DNA of 41,147 nucleotides, from positions 1-41,147 of the forward strand of contig JAEKLF010000124.1 in the NCBI GenBank assembly GCA_019509985.1. The letters run 5' to 3'. This document shows positions 1 to 7,692 of the stretch, piece by piece (position 1 is the first letter of the stretch; each line of letters starts with the position of its first letter). The position numbers and the translations under genes are program-made. Origin of the DNA: Burkholderiales bacterium (lineage in GTDB: Bacteria; Pseudomonadota; Gammaproteobacteria; Burkholderiales; Burkholderiaceae_C). The notes under the pieces were generated by a model. It saw only the letters and a list, made by a program, of their open reading frames with translations, ran no database searches and was not told the DNA's origin.

Positions 1-179
1 TGGTGCACCTGGCTGCGCAGATCGGCCAGACCGTGCAGGCCGGCGAGCGGCTGGCGATCATCGAGGCGATGAAGATGGAGAACATCCTGACAGCGGTGCA
101 GGACGTGACGGTGGCCGAGGTGCTCGCCAAGCCGGGCGAGAGCCTGTCGGTGGATCAGCCCATCCTGAGGTTCGTCTAG
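1..179 (+). CDS. Biotin-dependent acyl-CoA carboxylase, biotin-carrier C-terminus (5' truncated)
   Basis: Only the last 58 codons are in the window, read from base 3 to the TAG at 177-179. They form the second half of a biotinyl (BCCP) domain: the biotin attachment motif EAMKMEN is followed by the usual second half-repeat and ends at ILRFV. The lysine between the two methionines is the one biotinylated by BirA. This arrangement at the extreme C-terminus fits the alpha subunit of an acetyl-, propionyl- or methylcrotonyl-CoA carboxylase. The substrate cannot be told from this fragment. The VOC protein at 2034-2519 favours propionyl-CoA carboxylase, but that is inference from context. Confidence 0.9.
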   Translation, partial: VHLAAQIGQTVQAGERLAIIEAMKMENILTAVQDVTVAEVLAKPGESLSVDQPILRFV

Positions 180-208
180 AGCGTGCTTGGTTGGGCAGGG
201 AGAAGCGC

Positions 209-829
209 ATGAAACGACGCGACGTAATGGCCGCCGCAGCCGGCAGCCTTGCCGGCTTGGCCGCCGGTGGAGCTAGTGCTGAATCCGGCTTGCTCGTCGG
301 GTCGTTGGGCGCCCAGTGGAAGCGCGCGGCGCTCAACCTGGGTGTCGAATTCCGGTCCATCGAGCAGCCGGACAAGTCGTGGATCGTGAAGTGGAGCAAC
401 CAGGGCGTGTTTGGCGTGCGCGGAGGCATCGAGATGCCGATGGCGGAGATGCCATCCATCGAAGGGCTCAGGTTGGCCGTGATGCACGAGCCCCTGCCGG
501 TCGGACACTATTTGATCCATCGTTTCCTCACCCGCCCCTTCAAGTTCACCGACGAGGACAAGGACGAGTTCCACAAGATTTCCGTCTCTTTCGAGATTCA
601 GCCGGGACGCGTCACCTACCTGGGCGAACTGGTGACCTGGATGTCCAGCGGCGTCGATCTGCCGTTTGGCCTTGTCGCCCCCACCGGCATGATGCTGACG
701 CTGCGCGACGAGTGCGCACGCGACTTGCGGGTGTTGCGCGCACACGGGGTCGCCGTGTCCGATGAAACGCCCTTGCGGGTCGCCTGGCTGGACGGCGACA
801 CCCCCGAGCGGATCAAGCGAGTGCCATGA
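209..829 (+). CDS. Hypothetical exported protein with Tat-like signal
   Basis: This encodes 206 residues of unknown function. The ATG at 209 is preferred over an upstream in-frame TTG at 191 because GGGAGAAG lies directly in front of it. The N-terminus has an arginine pair (KRRDVM) followed by an alanine/glycine-rich hydrophobic stretch to about residue 24 ending in ASA, resembling a twin-arginine signal with a non-consensus motif. The mature part is soluble-looking with alternating hydrophobic segments; I recognise no domain. The stop overlaps the start of the FAD monooxygenase (ATGA at 826-829), so the two are translationally coupled and probably act together. It lies 29 nt after the carboxylase stop, so it may belong to the same transcript. 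Confidence 0.75.
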   Translation: MKRRDVMAAAAGSLAGLAAGGASAESGLLVGSLGAQWKRAALNLGVEFRSIEQPDKSWIVKWSNQGVFGVRGGIEMPMAEMPSIEGLRLAVMHEPLPVGHYLIHRFLTRPFKFTDEDKDEFHKISVSFEIQPGRVTYLGELVTWMSSGVDLPFGLVAPTGMMLTLRDECARDLRVLRAHGVAVSDETPLRVAWLDGDTPERIKRVP

Positions 830-2025
830 CGGTCGCCATCGTCGGCGCCGGCGTGGCCGGTGCTGCGGCGGCCATCCGCTTGGCGGAGCGGGCCGTCGCC
901 GTCGAGCTGTACGAGGCCGTGCTGGAGCCTCGGCCCATCGGCGCTGGCTTGCTGCTGCAGCCCACCGGCCAGCGTGCGCTGGCGGCGATGGGTTTGCTGG
1001 ACGAGGCTCTGATGCTGGGCATGCGCGTGGACCGGCTGTTCGGTGACACGCCTGCCGGTCGCGCCGTGCTGGACATGAGCTACCGGCGCTTTCACTCGGA
1101 GGCCTATGGCCTGGGCATCCAGCGCGGCGCGCTGATGGGGCTGTTGTGGGGGCGTGTGCACGAACTGGGCATCCGTTGGAACTGCGGCGCGGCCGTCGAG
1201 GGTTTCGAGCAGGACGGCGAAGGCGTGACGCTGCGCCTGGCCGGCGGCGCCACGGCACGCCACACGGCGCTCATCCTGGCGAACGGCAGCTTCTCCAGGC
1301 TGCGAGAGGGCATGAAGGTCGAGCAGCATGCGCAGCCTTTCCCGTGGGGCGCCATCTGGACCGTGCTGCCTGCGCCCGTGGGTTTTCCGCAGATCGAGCT
1401 GCGCCAGCGTTTCAGATCGGCGTCGCAAATGATCGGTCTGATGCCGGTTGGCAAGGCACATGCCGACGACACCGAACGTGGCATCAACCTGTTCTGGAGC
1501 CTGCCCGTCGCTGAGCTCGAAGGCTGGCGCGAGCGCATCGGGCTGGACCGATTGAAGCAGCAAATGACCACGCTGTTCCCGGACGTGGCGCCGCTCCTCG
1601 CCGGCCTGAGCGACACCGCCCAACTGCGCGAGGCGCGCTACGCCGATGTCTGGATGTCCCGCTGGCATGACCGCCGCGTGCTGGCCATCGGCGACTGCGC
1701 CCATGGCATGAGCCCGCAGCTGGGGCAGGGCGCCAACATGGCGCTGATCGACGCGCATGAGCTTGCGGCCGAGGTGGGCAGCAGCAACGACGCCTGGCCC
1801 GGCGTCTTCGCGCGCTACAGCCGCCGTCGCCGCGCCCACTTGCGCTTCTACGGCCAGGCCAGCAAGGGATTGACGCCCATGTTCCAGTCCCACGCCGTCG
1901 TCGCACCCTGGCTGCGCGACCGCTTCTTCGGTTGGGGTGGCAAGCTGCCCTACATCCACCAACAATCCATCGCCACGCTGGCCGGGGTCAAGACCGGCTG
2001 GCTGTGGGGCCGACTCAAACTGTGA
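826..2025 (+). CDS. FAD-dependent monooxygenase (UbiH / PHBH-like)
   Basis: This 399-residue flavoprotein belongs to the aromatic-hydroxylase-like group A monooxygenases. The N-terminus carries the FAD dinucleotide-binding motif VGAGVAGAAAA (about residues 5-15) followed by an acidic strand end (VELYEA). The second FAD motif is clear: VLAIGDCAHGMSPQLGQGAN, with the GD that contacts the ribityl chain, at about residues 285-305. Such enzymes use NAD(P)H and O2 to hydroxylate aromatic or isoprenoid substrates; the substrate here is unknown. The start codon overlaps the preceding exported-protein gene by 4 nt, and the VOC gene follows 8 nt after the stop, so the three form one operon. No membrane segment is evident. 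Confidence 0.88.
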   Translation: MTVAIVGAGVAGAAAAIRLAERAVAVELYEAVLEPRPIGAGLLLQPTGQRALAAMGLLDEALMLGMRVDRLFGDTPAGRAVLDMSYRRFHSEAYGLGIQRGALMGLLWGRVHELGIRWNCGAAVEGFEQDGEGVTLRLAGGATARHTALILANGSFSRLREGMKVEQHAQPFPWGAIWTVLPAPVGFPQIELRQRFRSASQMIGLMPVGKAHADDTERGINLFWSLPVAELEGWRERIGLDRLKQQMTTLFPDVAPLLAGLSDTAQLREARYADVWMSRWHDRRVLAIGDCAHGMSPQLGQGANMALIDAHELAAEVGSSNDAWPGVFARYSRRRRAHLRFYGQASKGLTPMFQSHAVVAPWLRDRFFGWGGKLPYIHQQSIATLAGVKTGWLWGRLKL

Positions 2026-2033
2026 CGACCACC

Positions 2034-2519
2034 ATGAGCAGCAACAACACGCGCCCTTTCAAAGTCCTTGGTCTGCAGCAGATCGCCATCGGCGGCCTGG
2101 ACAAGGCAAGGCTGCGCCACCTGTGGGTGGACCTGCTGGGCGTGCCAGTGACCGGCAACTTCAGCAGCGAGCGGGAGAACGTCGATGAAGACATCTGCAC
2201 GCTGGGGCAGGGTGCGCATGCCGTGGAGGTGGACCTGATGCAGCCGCTGGACCCGGAGAAGAAGCCGGCCGTGCACGCCACGCCGCTGAACCACGTCGGC
2301 CTGTGGGTGGACGACCTGCCCACGGCCGTGCAGTGGCTGGAGTCGCAGGGCCTGCGCTTCGCGCCGGGCGGCATCCGTCGCGGCGCGGCTGGCCACGACA
2401 TCTGCTTTGTCCACCCCAAGGGCAACGATCAATTTCCGCTCGGCGGCGAAGGCGTGCTGATCGAGCTCGTCCAGGCGCCGCCCGACGTGGTGAAGGCGCT
2501 AGCGTTTCAAGCCGGCTGA
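2034..2519 (+). CDS. VOC-family protein, possibly methylmalonyl-CoA epimerase
   Basis: This is a 161-residue protein with two beta-alpha-beta-beta-beta modules of the vicinal-oxygen-chelate fold. Candidate metal ligands recur in both halves: Q in LQQIAIGG and E in AVEVDLM in the first, H in LNHVGLWVDD and E in GVLIELVQAPP in the second. Proteins of this type are often labelled lactoylglutathione lyase in Burkholderiales. In my recollection this subgroup lies beside propionyl-CoA carboxylase genes, which would make it a methylmalonyl-CoA epimerase; that assignment is inference. The ATG at 2034 gives a normal family length. The last 21 nt overlap the 3' end of the convergent VWA lipoprotein gene. 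Confidence 0.8.
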   Translation: MSSNNTRPFKVLGLQQIAIGGLDKARLRHLWVDLLGVPVTGNFSSERENVDEDICTLGQGAHAVEVDLMQPLDPEKKPAVHATPLNHVGLWVDDLPTAVQWLESQGLRFAPGGIRRGAAGHDICFVHPKGNDQFPLGGEGVLIELVQAPPDVVKALAFQAG

Positions 2520-4208
2520 CAACTCCACCAGCCGCTCGAACTCGGCGCGGTGACCGTAGCGATCGGCGCCGCGCGCGTCGTGGGCCAGCGCGGCGATCTG
2601 CGCCGGGCCGTAGTCGCCGATCTGCGTGCTGCCGCGCAGCCACTGCCCCCAGGCGGCCACCGCGACGGCGAAGCGCAGGTCGGCATCGGCCTTGTCCAGT
2701 GCCGGCCACGCGCTGGCCCGCGTGATGGGCAGCTCGACCAGCTTGCTGTCCGCTTGGCCCGGCGGCTTGTAGCGCAGCTTCAGCCAGGCCAGCTCGTTGG
2801 CATGCGGCTCGGCGCGCAGCGGCGGCTTCGTGGGCTTGTAGCGCAGCGGATCCACCGTGCCCTTGGCGCCCGTGGGGATGATTTCGTACAGCGCCGTCAC
2901 CGTGTGGCCGGCACCGATGTCGCCGGCGTCCACCTTGTCGTCGTTGAACTGCTCGCGCGTCAGGTTGTTCAGCTCGTAGCCCAGCAGCCGGTATTCGCCG
3001 ACCAGCGACGGGTTGAATTCGATCTGCAGCTTCAGGTCCTGGGCGATGACGGCGAGCGTGCTGGTCATCTCGTTGACCAGCACCTTGTGCGCCTCCTGCA
3101 GCGTGTCCAGGTAGTGGTAGCTGCCGTCGCCGACGTCGGCCAGCTTCTTCATCAGCGCCTCGTTGAAGTTGCTGTCGCCCACGCCCAGCGTGGTCAGGCC
3201 GACGCCGTGCTTGCGCTCGCCTTCGACGAGGGTCTTCAGCTCGTCCGCGTTCGTCACGCCGATGTTGAGGTCGCCGTCGGTCGCCAGCAGCACGCGGTTG
3301 ATGCCGCCGTTGATGAAGCCGGCGCGCGCCTGCGTATAGGCCAAGCGTATGCCGGCCTCGCCGTAGGTGCCGCCGCCGGCTTGCAGCGTGTCGATGGCGG
3401 CGTGGATGGCGTCCTTGCGGTCGCCCGGCGTGGCTTCCAGCACCACGCGCGTGCCGCTGGCGTAGCTGACGATGCCGACCCGGTCCTGCGCGCGCAGCTG
3501 GTTGGTCAGCAGGTGCAGGGCCGAACGGACCAGCGGCAGCCGGTCCTGCGGGCCCATCGAGCCGGACACGTCGACGAGGAAGATCAGGTTGGCTGGCGGC
3601 AGGCTCTGCTTGGCCAGGTCCTGGCCCTTGATGGCGATGCGCAGCAGGCCGCGCTCGGGTTGCCAGGGCGATGCGACCAGGCGAGCGTCGACCGCAAAGG
3701 GCGTGGCCGCATTCGCGGCCGGCGCCGCGTAGTCGTAGCCGAAGTAGTTGACGAGCTCCTCCACGCGCACCGCGTCGCGCGGTGGCAGGGCGCCGCGGTT
3801 CAGGAAGCGGCGCACGTTGGCGTAGCTGCCGGTGTCGACGCTGGCGCTGAAGGTCGAGACCGGCGCCTCGGCGACGCGCTGCCAGGGGCGGTCTTCGAAG
3901 GCCGCGTAGCGGGCCGTGGAGGGCTGCGCAACGGGTATCGGCATGGCCGTCGGCATGACCATGGAGAGCGTCGGCGCGACGGATGAGCGCGCCATCGCCG
4001 GTGCCGGCATGGGTGCGCTGATCGGCGCCCGGGCGACGGGCGGCACGGCGATGGGTGCGGGCTCCTCGAGCTTGGGGCTGGATGGCGCATCCAGCCTCTT
4101 GCCGGGCTCGGGCGTGGATGTCTGGGGAGGGTTCTGCCCGCAAGCCGCCAGCGTCAGGCCGACGAGCAGTGCGAGGCCGAACCGGCGCGGGTTCAGGACA
4201 TGGGTCAT
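2499..4208 (-). CDS. VWA-domain lipoprotein (YfbK-like)
   Basis: This 569-residue protein has a lipoprotein signal (lipobox LAAC, Cys23), so it is anchored in a membrane facing the periplasm. Residues 30-100 form a proline/alanine-rich low-complexity linker. An N-terminal YfbK-type region follows (TFSASVDTGSYANVRRFLNRG, about 119-139), then a von Willebrand factor A domain with the MIDAS motif DVSGS at about 213-217 and the supporting TDGD motif. The C-terminal third resembles the domain found after VWA in YfbK proteins. Function in this family is poorly known; metal-dependent protein binding is likely. The ATG at 4208 has GGGAG 7-8 nt upstream. It lies downstream of the solute-binding gene on the same strand, 101 nt apart. 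Confidence 0.88.
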   Translation of the reverse strand: MTHVLNPRRFGLALLVGLTLAACGQNPPQTSTPEPGKRLDAPSSPKLEEPAPIAVPPVARAPISAPMPAPAMARSSVAPTLSMVMPTAMPIPVAQPSTARYAAFEDRPWQRVAEAPVSTFSASVDTGSYANVRRFLNRGALPPRDAVRVEELVNYFGYDYAAPAANAATPFAVDARLVASPWQPERGLLRIAIKGQDLAKQSLPPANLIFLVDVSGSMGPQDRLPLVRSALHLLTNQLRAQDRVGIVSYASGTRVVLEATPGDRKDAIHAAIDTLQAGGGTYGEAGIRLAYTQARAGFINGGINRVLLATDGDLNIGVTNADELKTLVEGERKHGVGLTTLGVGDSNFNEALMKKLADVGDGSYHYLDTLQEAHKVLVNEMTSTLAVIAQDLKLQIEFNPSLVGEYRLLGYELNNLTREQFNDDKVDAGDIGAGHTVTALYEIIPTGAKGTVDPLRYKPTKPPLRAEPHANELAWLKLRYKPPGQADSKLVELPITRASAWPALDKADADLRFAVAVAAWGQWLRGSTQIGDYGPAQIAALAHDARGADRYGHRAEFERLVELSAGLKR

Positions 4209-4221
4209 CTGGATCTCCCTG

Positions 4222-4236
4222 ACGGGCGGCGCCCGT
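4222..4236. repeat. 15-bp palindrome in front of the VWA lipoprotein gene
   Basis: ACGGGCGGCGCCCGT is a perfect 7+1+7 inverted repeat located 14 nt upstream of the VWA lipoprotein start codon, immediately before its ribosome binding site. It could be a repressor operator or a small RNA hairpin that limits ribosome access. A chance palindrome in GC-rich DNA is also possible. Confidence 0.35.
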
Positions 4237-4309
4237 TCCGACTCGCCAACGCTGGCGCTTGCGAACGCGCCGACGCGACGGGCTCCGGATAAACCCGAGG
4301 CGGAGCGGC

Positions 4310-5071
4310 TCAGGGGTGCACGGCGCCGAGCTTGTCGTCCAGGCCGTAGCGCCGTTGCAGCACTGCGAGGGCTGCCTGCTCTTCGCGCAGGAACCGATCG
4401 AACTGCGCAATCAGCTCCACATGCTTCACACTGGACAAGCGATAGTGGTACTCCAGGGTCGTGGGTGCCAGCGCGGTGGACGGCACCAGGGCACCGGGCC
4501 GCCCCAGGCGCTCAAGCTGATAGAGCGCGACCGGCAGGGCGACATGGGTGCCGTCCACGCGGCCCGTCAACGTCATGCGGATGAGCCGGCCCGGGTCGGC
4601 CGCCTCGTTCACGTGAAGGCTGCCGGCCTCGATCTGCGGCAGGAAGCGCTTGGGCGTGTAGCCGCGCACGACGCCCAGCGTGTGCAGAGGCAGGTTGCGC
4701 CTTTCCGGCAACACCATGACCACGTCCTGGAAGGGCACGGTCGGCTCGGAATAGGCGAGCCTGGCATCCTGCTTGGCCTGCGCGTTCCAGTTCGGGTTGT
4801 CGGGAAAGACGAGGTCGAGCCGGCCGGCCATGTGCTCGATGACGAGGCGCCGGGTCGGCAACGGCCGGTACTCGAACTGGTGGCCCTGGCGGCGCGCGAA
4901 CAGGTCGAGCAACTCGCGCGCATAGCCGCGGAACTCGCCGCCGCTGACGCTCATGATGGGTGCGTAGTCGACATCCTCGACGCCGATGACGAAATGCCCG
5001 GCCAGCGCCGGGCCGGCCACCAGCAGCAGAGGGGTCGCAAGCAGGACGAGCCGAGCCAGGAGTCGTCGCAT
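4310..5071 (-). CDS. Periplasmic solute-binding protein, family 3-like
   Basis: This encodes 253 residues if translation starts at the ATG whose first base is 5071, giving a clean Sec signal (MRRLLARLVLLATPLLLVAG, cleavage after ALA near residue 24). An in-frame ATG at 5101 would add 10 residues; neither has a strong ribosome binding site. The mature protein resembles bacterial extracellular solute-binding proteins of the amino-acid/PhnD-like two-lobe type: a first strand FVIGVEDVDYAPIM, then FRGYARELLDLFARR and LDLVFPDNPNW, typical of the first lobe and hinge. No permease or ATPase is adjacent, so it may be an orphan binding protein or a sensor. A palindromic LysR-type site lies about 85 nt upstream. 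Confidence 0.75.
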   Translation of the reverse strand: MRRLLARLVLLATPLLLVAGPALAGHFVIGVEDVDYAPIMSVSGGEFRGYARELLDLFARRQGHQFEYRPLPTRRLVIEHMAGRLDLVFPDNPNWNAQAKQDARLAYSEPTVPFQDVVMVLPERRNLPLHTLGVVRGYTPKRFLPQIEAGSLHVNEAADPGRLIRMTLTGRVDGTHVALPVALYQLERLGRPGALVPSTALAPTTLEYHYRLSSVKHVELIAQFDRFLREEQAALAVLQRRYGLDDKLGAVHP

Positions 5072-5152
5072 GAGGCCGGTGGGGCAGAAGGGATGAGCCA
5101 TCGTCGCACAGGCCTGGCGGGCCGGAAGTGAAGGCGGCGTGTCCGCGAGCGG

Positions 5153-5167
5153 TTCGCCATCGGCGAA
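5153..5167. promoter_or_regulatory. LysR-type palindrome, copy 1
   Basis: TTCGCCATCGGCGAA is a perfect inverted repeat of TTCGCC around ATC. It contains T-N11-A, the general LysR-type operator pattern. It lies in the divergent region between the solute-binding protein gene (minus) and the secreted phospholipase-like gene (plus). The only other copy I found is in front of the LysR gene at 6720, differing at one central base. Confidence 0.5.
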
Positions 5168-5367
5168 GCGGTGATTCCCGACTTGCCGATTCAGGACGCC
5201 GCCGCGCCCACCTAAGCTGCGGACAGCAAAACTTGCGCGTGCCGCGCTGGGCTCACCGGCCCGTGGCACACCGGGAGGCGGGGTGGTCATGAGCCGGCTC
5301 GTAGATTCGGTCGCAAGCCTTTGCTCAGCGCACGCCAGAATGCACGGCCTTCACGCCGCTGCCGCCG

Positions 5368-6717
5368 ATGCGCCTCGTTCTCGTCCCGCTCACCTTGCTT
5401 GCCCTGCTGCTGCCCACGCTCGCGCAGGCCTGGGGCAACCACACGCCGATGTGCTACCGCGCCTTCGAGCGCATGCCGGAGGTTGCGAACGCCGCCGCCG
5501 TGAAGGCCGAGCCGCTGGTGGACTTCCTGCGCGATCAGGACGCGGCGATCGCCGGCACGCTGGACGCGCAAGAGGCCTGGGCTCGCGAGCATCTGAAGGG
5601 CCATGCACCCCGGCCCGATGCGCTGCGCTTCGTCGCCGGCGCCAAACGCGGCGATGCCGAACGCCGTGCCGCCTTTCTGCGGGCGCTGCGCCTGTCGCCG
5701 CAAGCCAGACTGGCCCTGTACCTGCAGATGGACCCGCGTGAGGCCGAGACGGCCCGCCCGCCTATCGATGCCAGCCTCGTCACCACCGTCAAGCCGGGTG
5801 CGGGGGCGACGCAGCGCTTCGTCGCGCTGCAGCCGGGCGAGTCGGTCGCGCCGCTGGCGGTGCTGGCCTCGGCCTGCGACGAGCCCGACTACGGTCACGA
5901 CCTCAACCTCTTCGACGACAACCCGGGCAGCCTGGCGAACCCATCGTATGGCTTCGGCAACCAGCCCTTCGGCAACCCAGCTGTCGCCATCGGCTCGCAG
6001 GCGCCGTTCCACATGGGTTTCTTTCATCAGGGGGCCGTCTTCAACACGCTGGCGCCGAGCTTCACCCGCACCTTCACCGAGCTGCGCGTGCAGCAGTACA
6101 GCGGTCTGGCCGTGCTGGCCTGGCAGACCGGCCATGCCTACTGGGGCTGGCGCTTTGCCGGCATGGCGCTGCATCACGTCGAGGACCTGACCCAGCCCTA
6201 CCACGCCAGTGCTGCGCCGGGCGCGACGCTGGGCCACATGATGTGGGTCAACCTGAAGGCCCAGCTCGGCGCGCCCGCGGATCGCCAAGGCCTGGTGGTC
6301 CTGCAGAGCAATCGCCACTTCGTGCTGGAGCAGTTCCAGACGCGCTGGATCATCGACAACGCGCGCCAGCGGCGTGACGGCCCGCTGGAGGTGGCGCTGC
6401 GCGACAAGGCCCGCGACGCACGCTATCCCGCATGGACGCCGGCTTATGTGCGCGACGTCGTCGCCGCCGAAGCCTTCACCGCCGGGCCGACGACGGACGC
6501 TGCCGTCGTCGTCGGTGCGCCGGCGAAATTCGTCACTGACCCCAATTTCGACTTTGCGGCGAACGAAGCCCAACTCGGCCCGGAACTCGCGCGGGACGTG
6601 CAGGGGCGACGGGAGGCGCTGCTCGCCCAGGTCTCGGAACTGCTCGGCCACTTTGGCGCACACAGCCGCAATGCCCTGCGCGGCATGCTGAAGCAGGCCG
6701 CTCAAGCGCCGCGCTGA
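5368..6717 (+). CDS. Secreted zinc phospholipase C / S1-P1 nuclease-fold protein
   Basis: This 449-residue protein has a Sec signal (residues 1-21, cleavage after AQA) that would leave tryptophan 22 at the mature N-terminus (WGNH). An N-terminal Trp is the first zinc ligand in phospholipase C and S1/P1 nuclease enzymes. The diagnostic segment is HHVEDLTQPYH at residues 269-279, with the H-x3-D-x5-H spacing and QP of S1/P1 nucleases (HFVGDIHQPLH type). A further histidine (GHAYWGW) lies just upstream. The protein is longer than typical members and has a divergent N-terminal half, so substrate (phospholipid, nucleic acid or other) is unknown. No strong ribosome binding site precedes the ATG. 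It is followed by the LysR gene after 81 nt. Confidence 0.72.
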   Translation: MRLVLVPLTLLALLLPTLAQAWGNHTPMCYRAFERMPEVANAAAVKAEPLVDFLRDQDAAIAGTLDAQEAWAREHLKGHAPRPDALRFVAGAKRGDAERRAAFLRALRLSPQARLALYLQMDPREAETARPPIDASLVTTVKPGAGATQRFVALQPGESVAPLAVLASACDEPDYGHDLNLFDDNPGSLANPSYGFGNQPFGNPAVAIGSQAPFHMGFFHQGAVFNTLAPSFTRTFTELRVQQYSGLAVLAWQTGHAYWGWRFAGMALHHVEDLTQPYHASAAPGATLGHMMWVNLKAQLGAPADRQGLVVLQSNRHFVLEQFQTRWIIDNARQRRDGPLEVALRDKARDARYPAWTPAYVRDVVAAEAFTAGPTTDAAVVVGAPAKFVTDPNFDFAANEAQLGPELARDVQGRREALLAQVSELLGHFGAHSRNALRGMLKQAAQAPR

Positions 6718-6719
6718 AT

Positions 6720-6734
6720 TTCGCCATTGGCGAA
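6720..6734. promoter_or_regulatory. LysR-type palindrome, copy 2
   Basis: TTCGCCATTGGCGAA lies 65 nt upstream of the LysR start codon and matches copy 1 (5153-5167) at 14 of 15 bases, including both full 6-bp arms. It has T-N11-A symmetry. Position and similarity suggest autoregulation by the adjacent LysR protein, with the divergent region near 5160 as a second target. It begins 3 nt after the preceding gene's stop codon. Confidence 0.55.
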
Positions 6735-6798
6735 GTCCGCGTCGCTTTTTGGCGCAGAATTGCGTTCTTCACGAAGGCTATGCTGGAGCCAGACGAAC

Positions 6799-7692
6799 AT
6801 GCGCCACGACCTCACCACTCTCAATCTCGTGCTGGCCATCGAGCAGACCCGCTCGATCACCCGCGGTGCGGCCCAGGAACACCTGGCGCTGGCCGCGGCG
6901 AGCAAGCGCCTCTCGGATCTGGAAAGCCGCCTCGGCGTGCAGCTCTTCGAGCGGCGCGCGCGCGGCGTCGAGCCGACCGAGGCGGGGCGGGCGCTGGTGC
7001 GTCACATCCGGTCGCTGCACGCGTCGCTCTATGCGCTCGAAACCGAGGTCATGGAGTTCTCGCGCGGCATCAAGGGCCATCTGCGCATCGCCTCAAACAC
7101 CAGCGCGATTGCTGAATGCCTGCCGCCTTACCTCGTCGAGTTCTCCCAGGCCCACGCGCAGATCCGCATCAGCCTGGAGGACCTGACCAGCGCCGAGGTG
7201 CAGGCGGCGGTGGCCGAAGGCCGCGCCGATGTCGGCATCTTTGCCGGCCCGCTGCTGGACAACCGCGTGCAGACCTGGGTGTTCGCCCGCGGTCGCCTCG
7301 CCGCGCTGGTGCCGCTCAAGCATCCGCTGGCCGCCCGCGAGTCGGTGACCTTCAACGAGTTGCTGGCCTATGACCTCATTGGCCTGCACGCCGGCGCAAG
7401 CGCGCAGGAACTGATGCGCGAACAGGCCGCCGTGCTGGGCCAGACGCTGAACGCAAGACTGCAGGTGCGCGGCTTCGACGGCATCGCGCAACTGGTCGAG
7501 TCCGGCCTGGGCGTGGCCGTGCTGCCCGAGGCCCCGGCCGAGCGCTTCACGCGCGTCTTTGGCGTGCGCTGCCTGCGCCTGGATGAAACCTGGGCCGAGC
7601 GCGACTATTACTTGGGTGTGCTGCGCCAACAGCGCTTGCCCACCGTGGTGCAACGCTTCGTGGACACCCTCATTCCTCGAGAGAAGCAATGA
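6799..7692 (+). CDS. LysR-family transcriptional regulator upstream of leuC
   Basis: This is a 297-residue LysR-type regulator of normal length. Residues 1-60 form the winged helix-turn-helix (SITRGAAQEHLALAAASKRL, then LESRLGVQLFERRARGVEPTEAG). The rest is the periplasmic-binding-like effector domain beginning near GHLRIASNTS. The ATG at 6799 is chosen because the homology starts at DLTTLNLVLAIE; an upstream in-frame ATG at 6727 would add an unlikely 24-residue tail and overlap the palindrome. The stop overlaps the leuC start by 4 nt (ATGA), so leuCDB is probably transcribed with its regulator. Its effector is not evident; leucine-pathway control is inference from position. Confidence 0.9.
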   Translation: MRHDLTTLNLVLAIEQTRSITRGAAQEHLALAAASKRLSDLESRLGVQLFERRARGVEPTEAGRALVRHIRSLHASLYALETEVMEFSRGIKGHLRIASNTSAIAECLPPYLVEFSQAHAQIRISLEDLTSAEVQAAVAEGRADVGIFAGPLLDNRVQTWVFARGRLAALVPLKHPLAARESVTFNELLAYDLIGLHAGASAQELMREQAAVLGQTLNARLQVRGFDGIAQLVESGLGVAVLPEAPAERFTRVFGVRCLRLDETWAERDYYLGVLRQQRLPTVVQRFVDTLIPREKQ

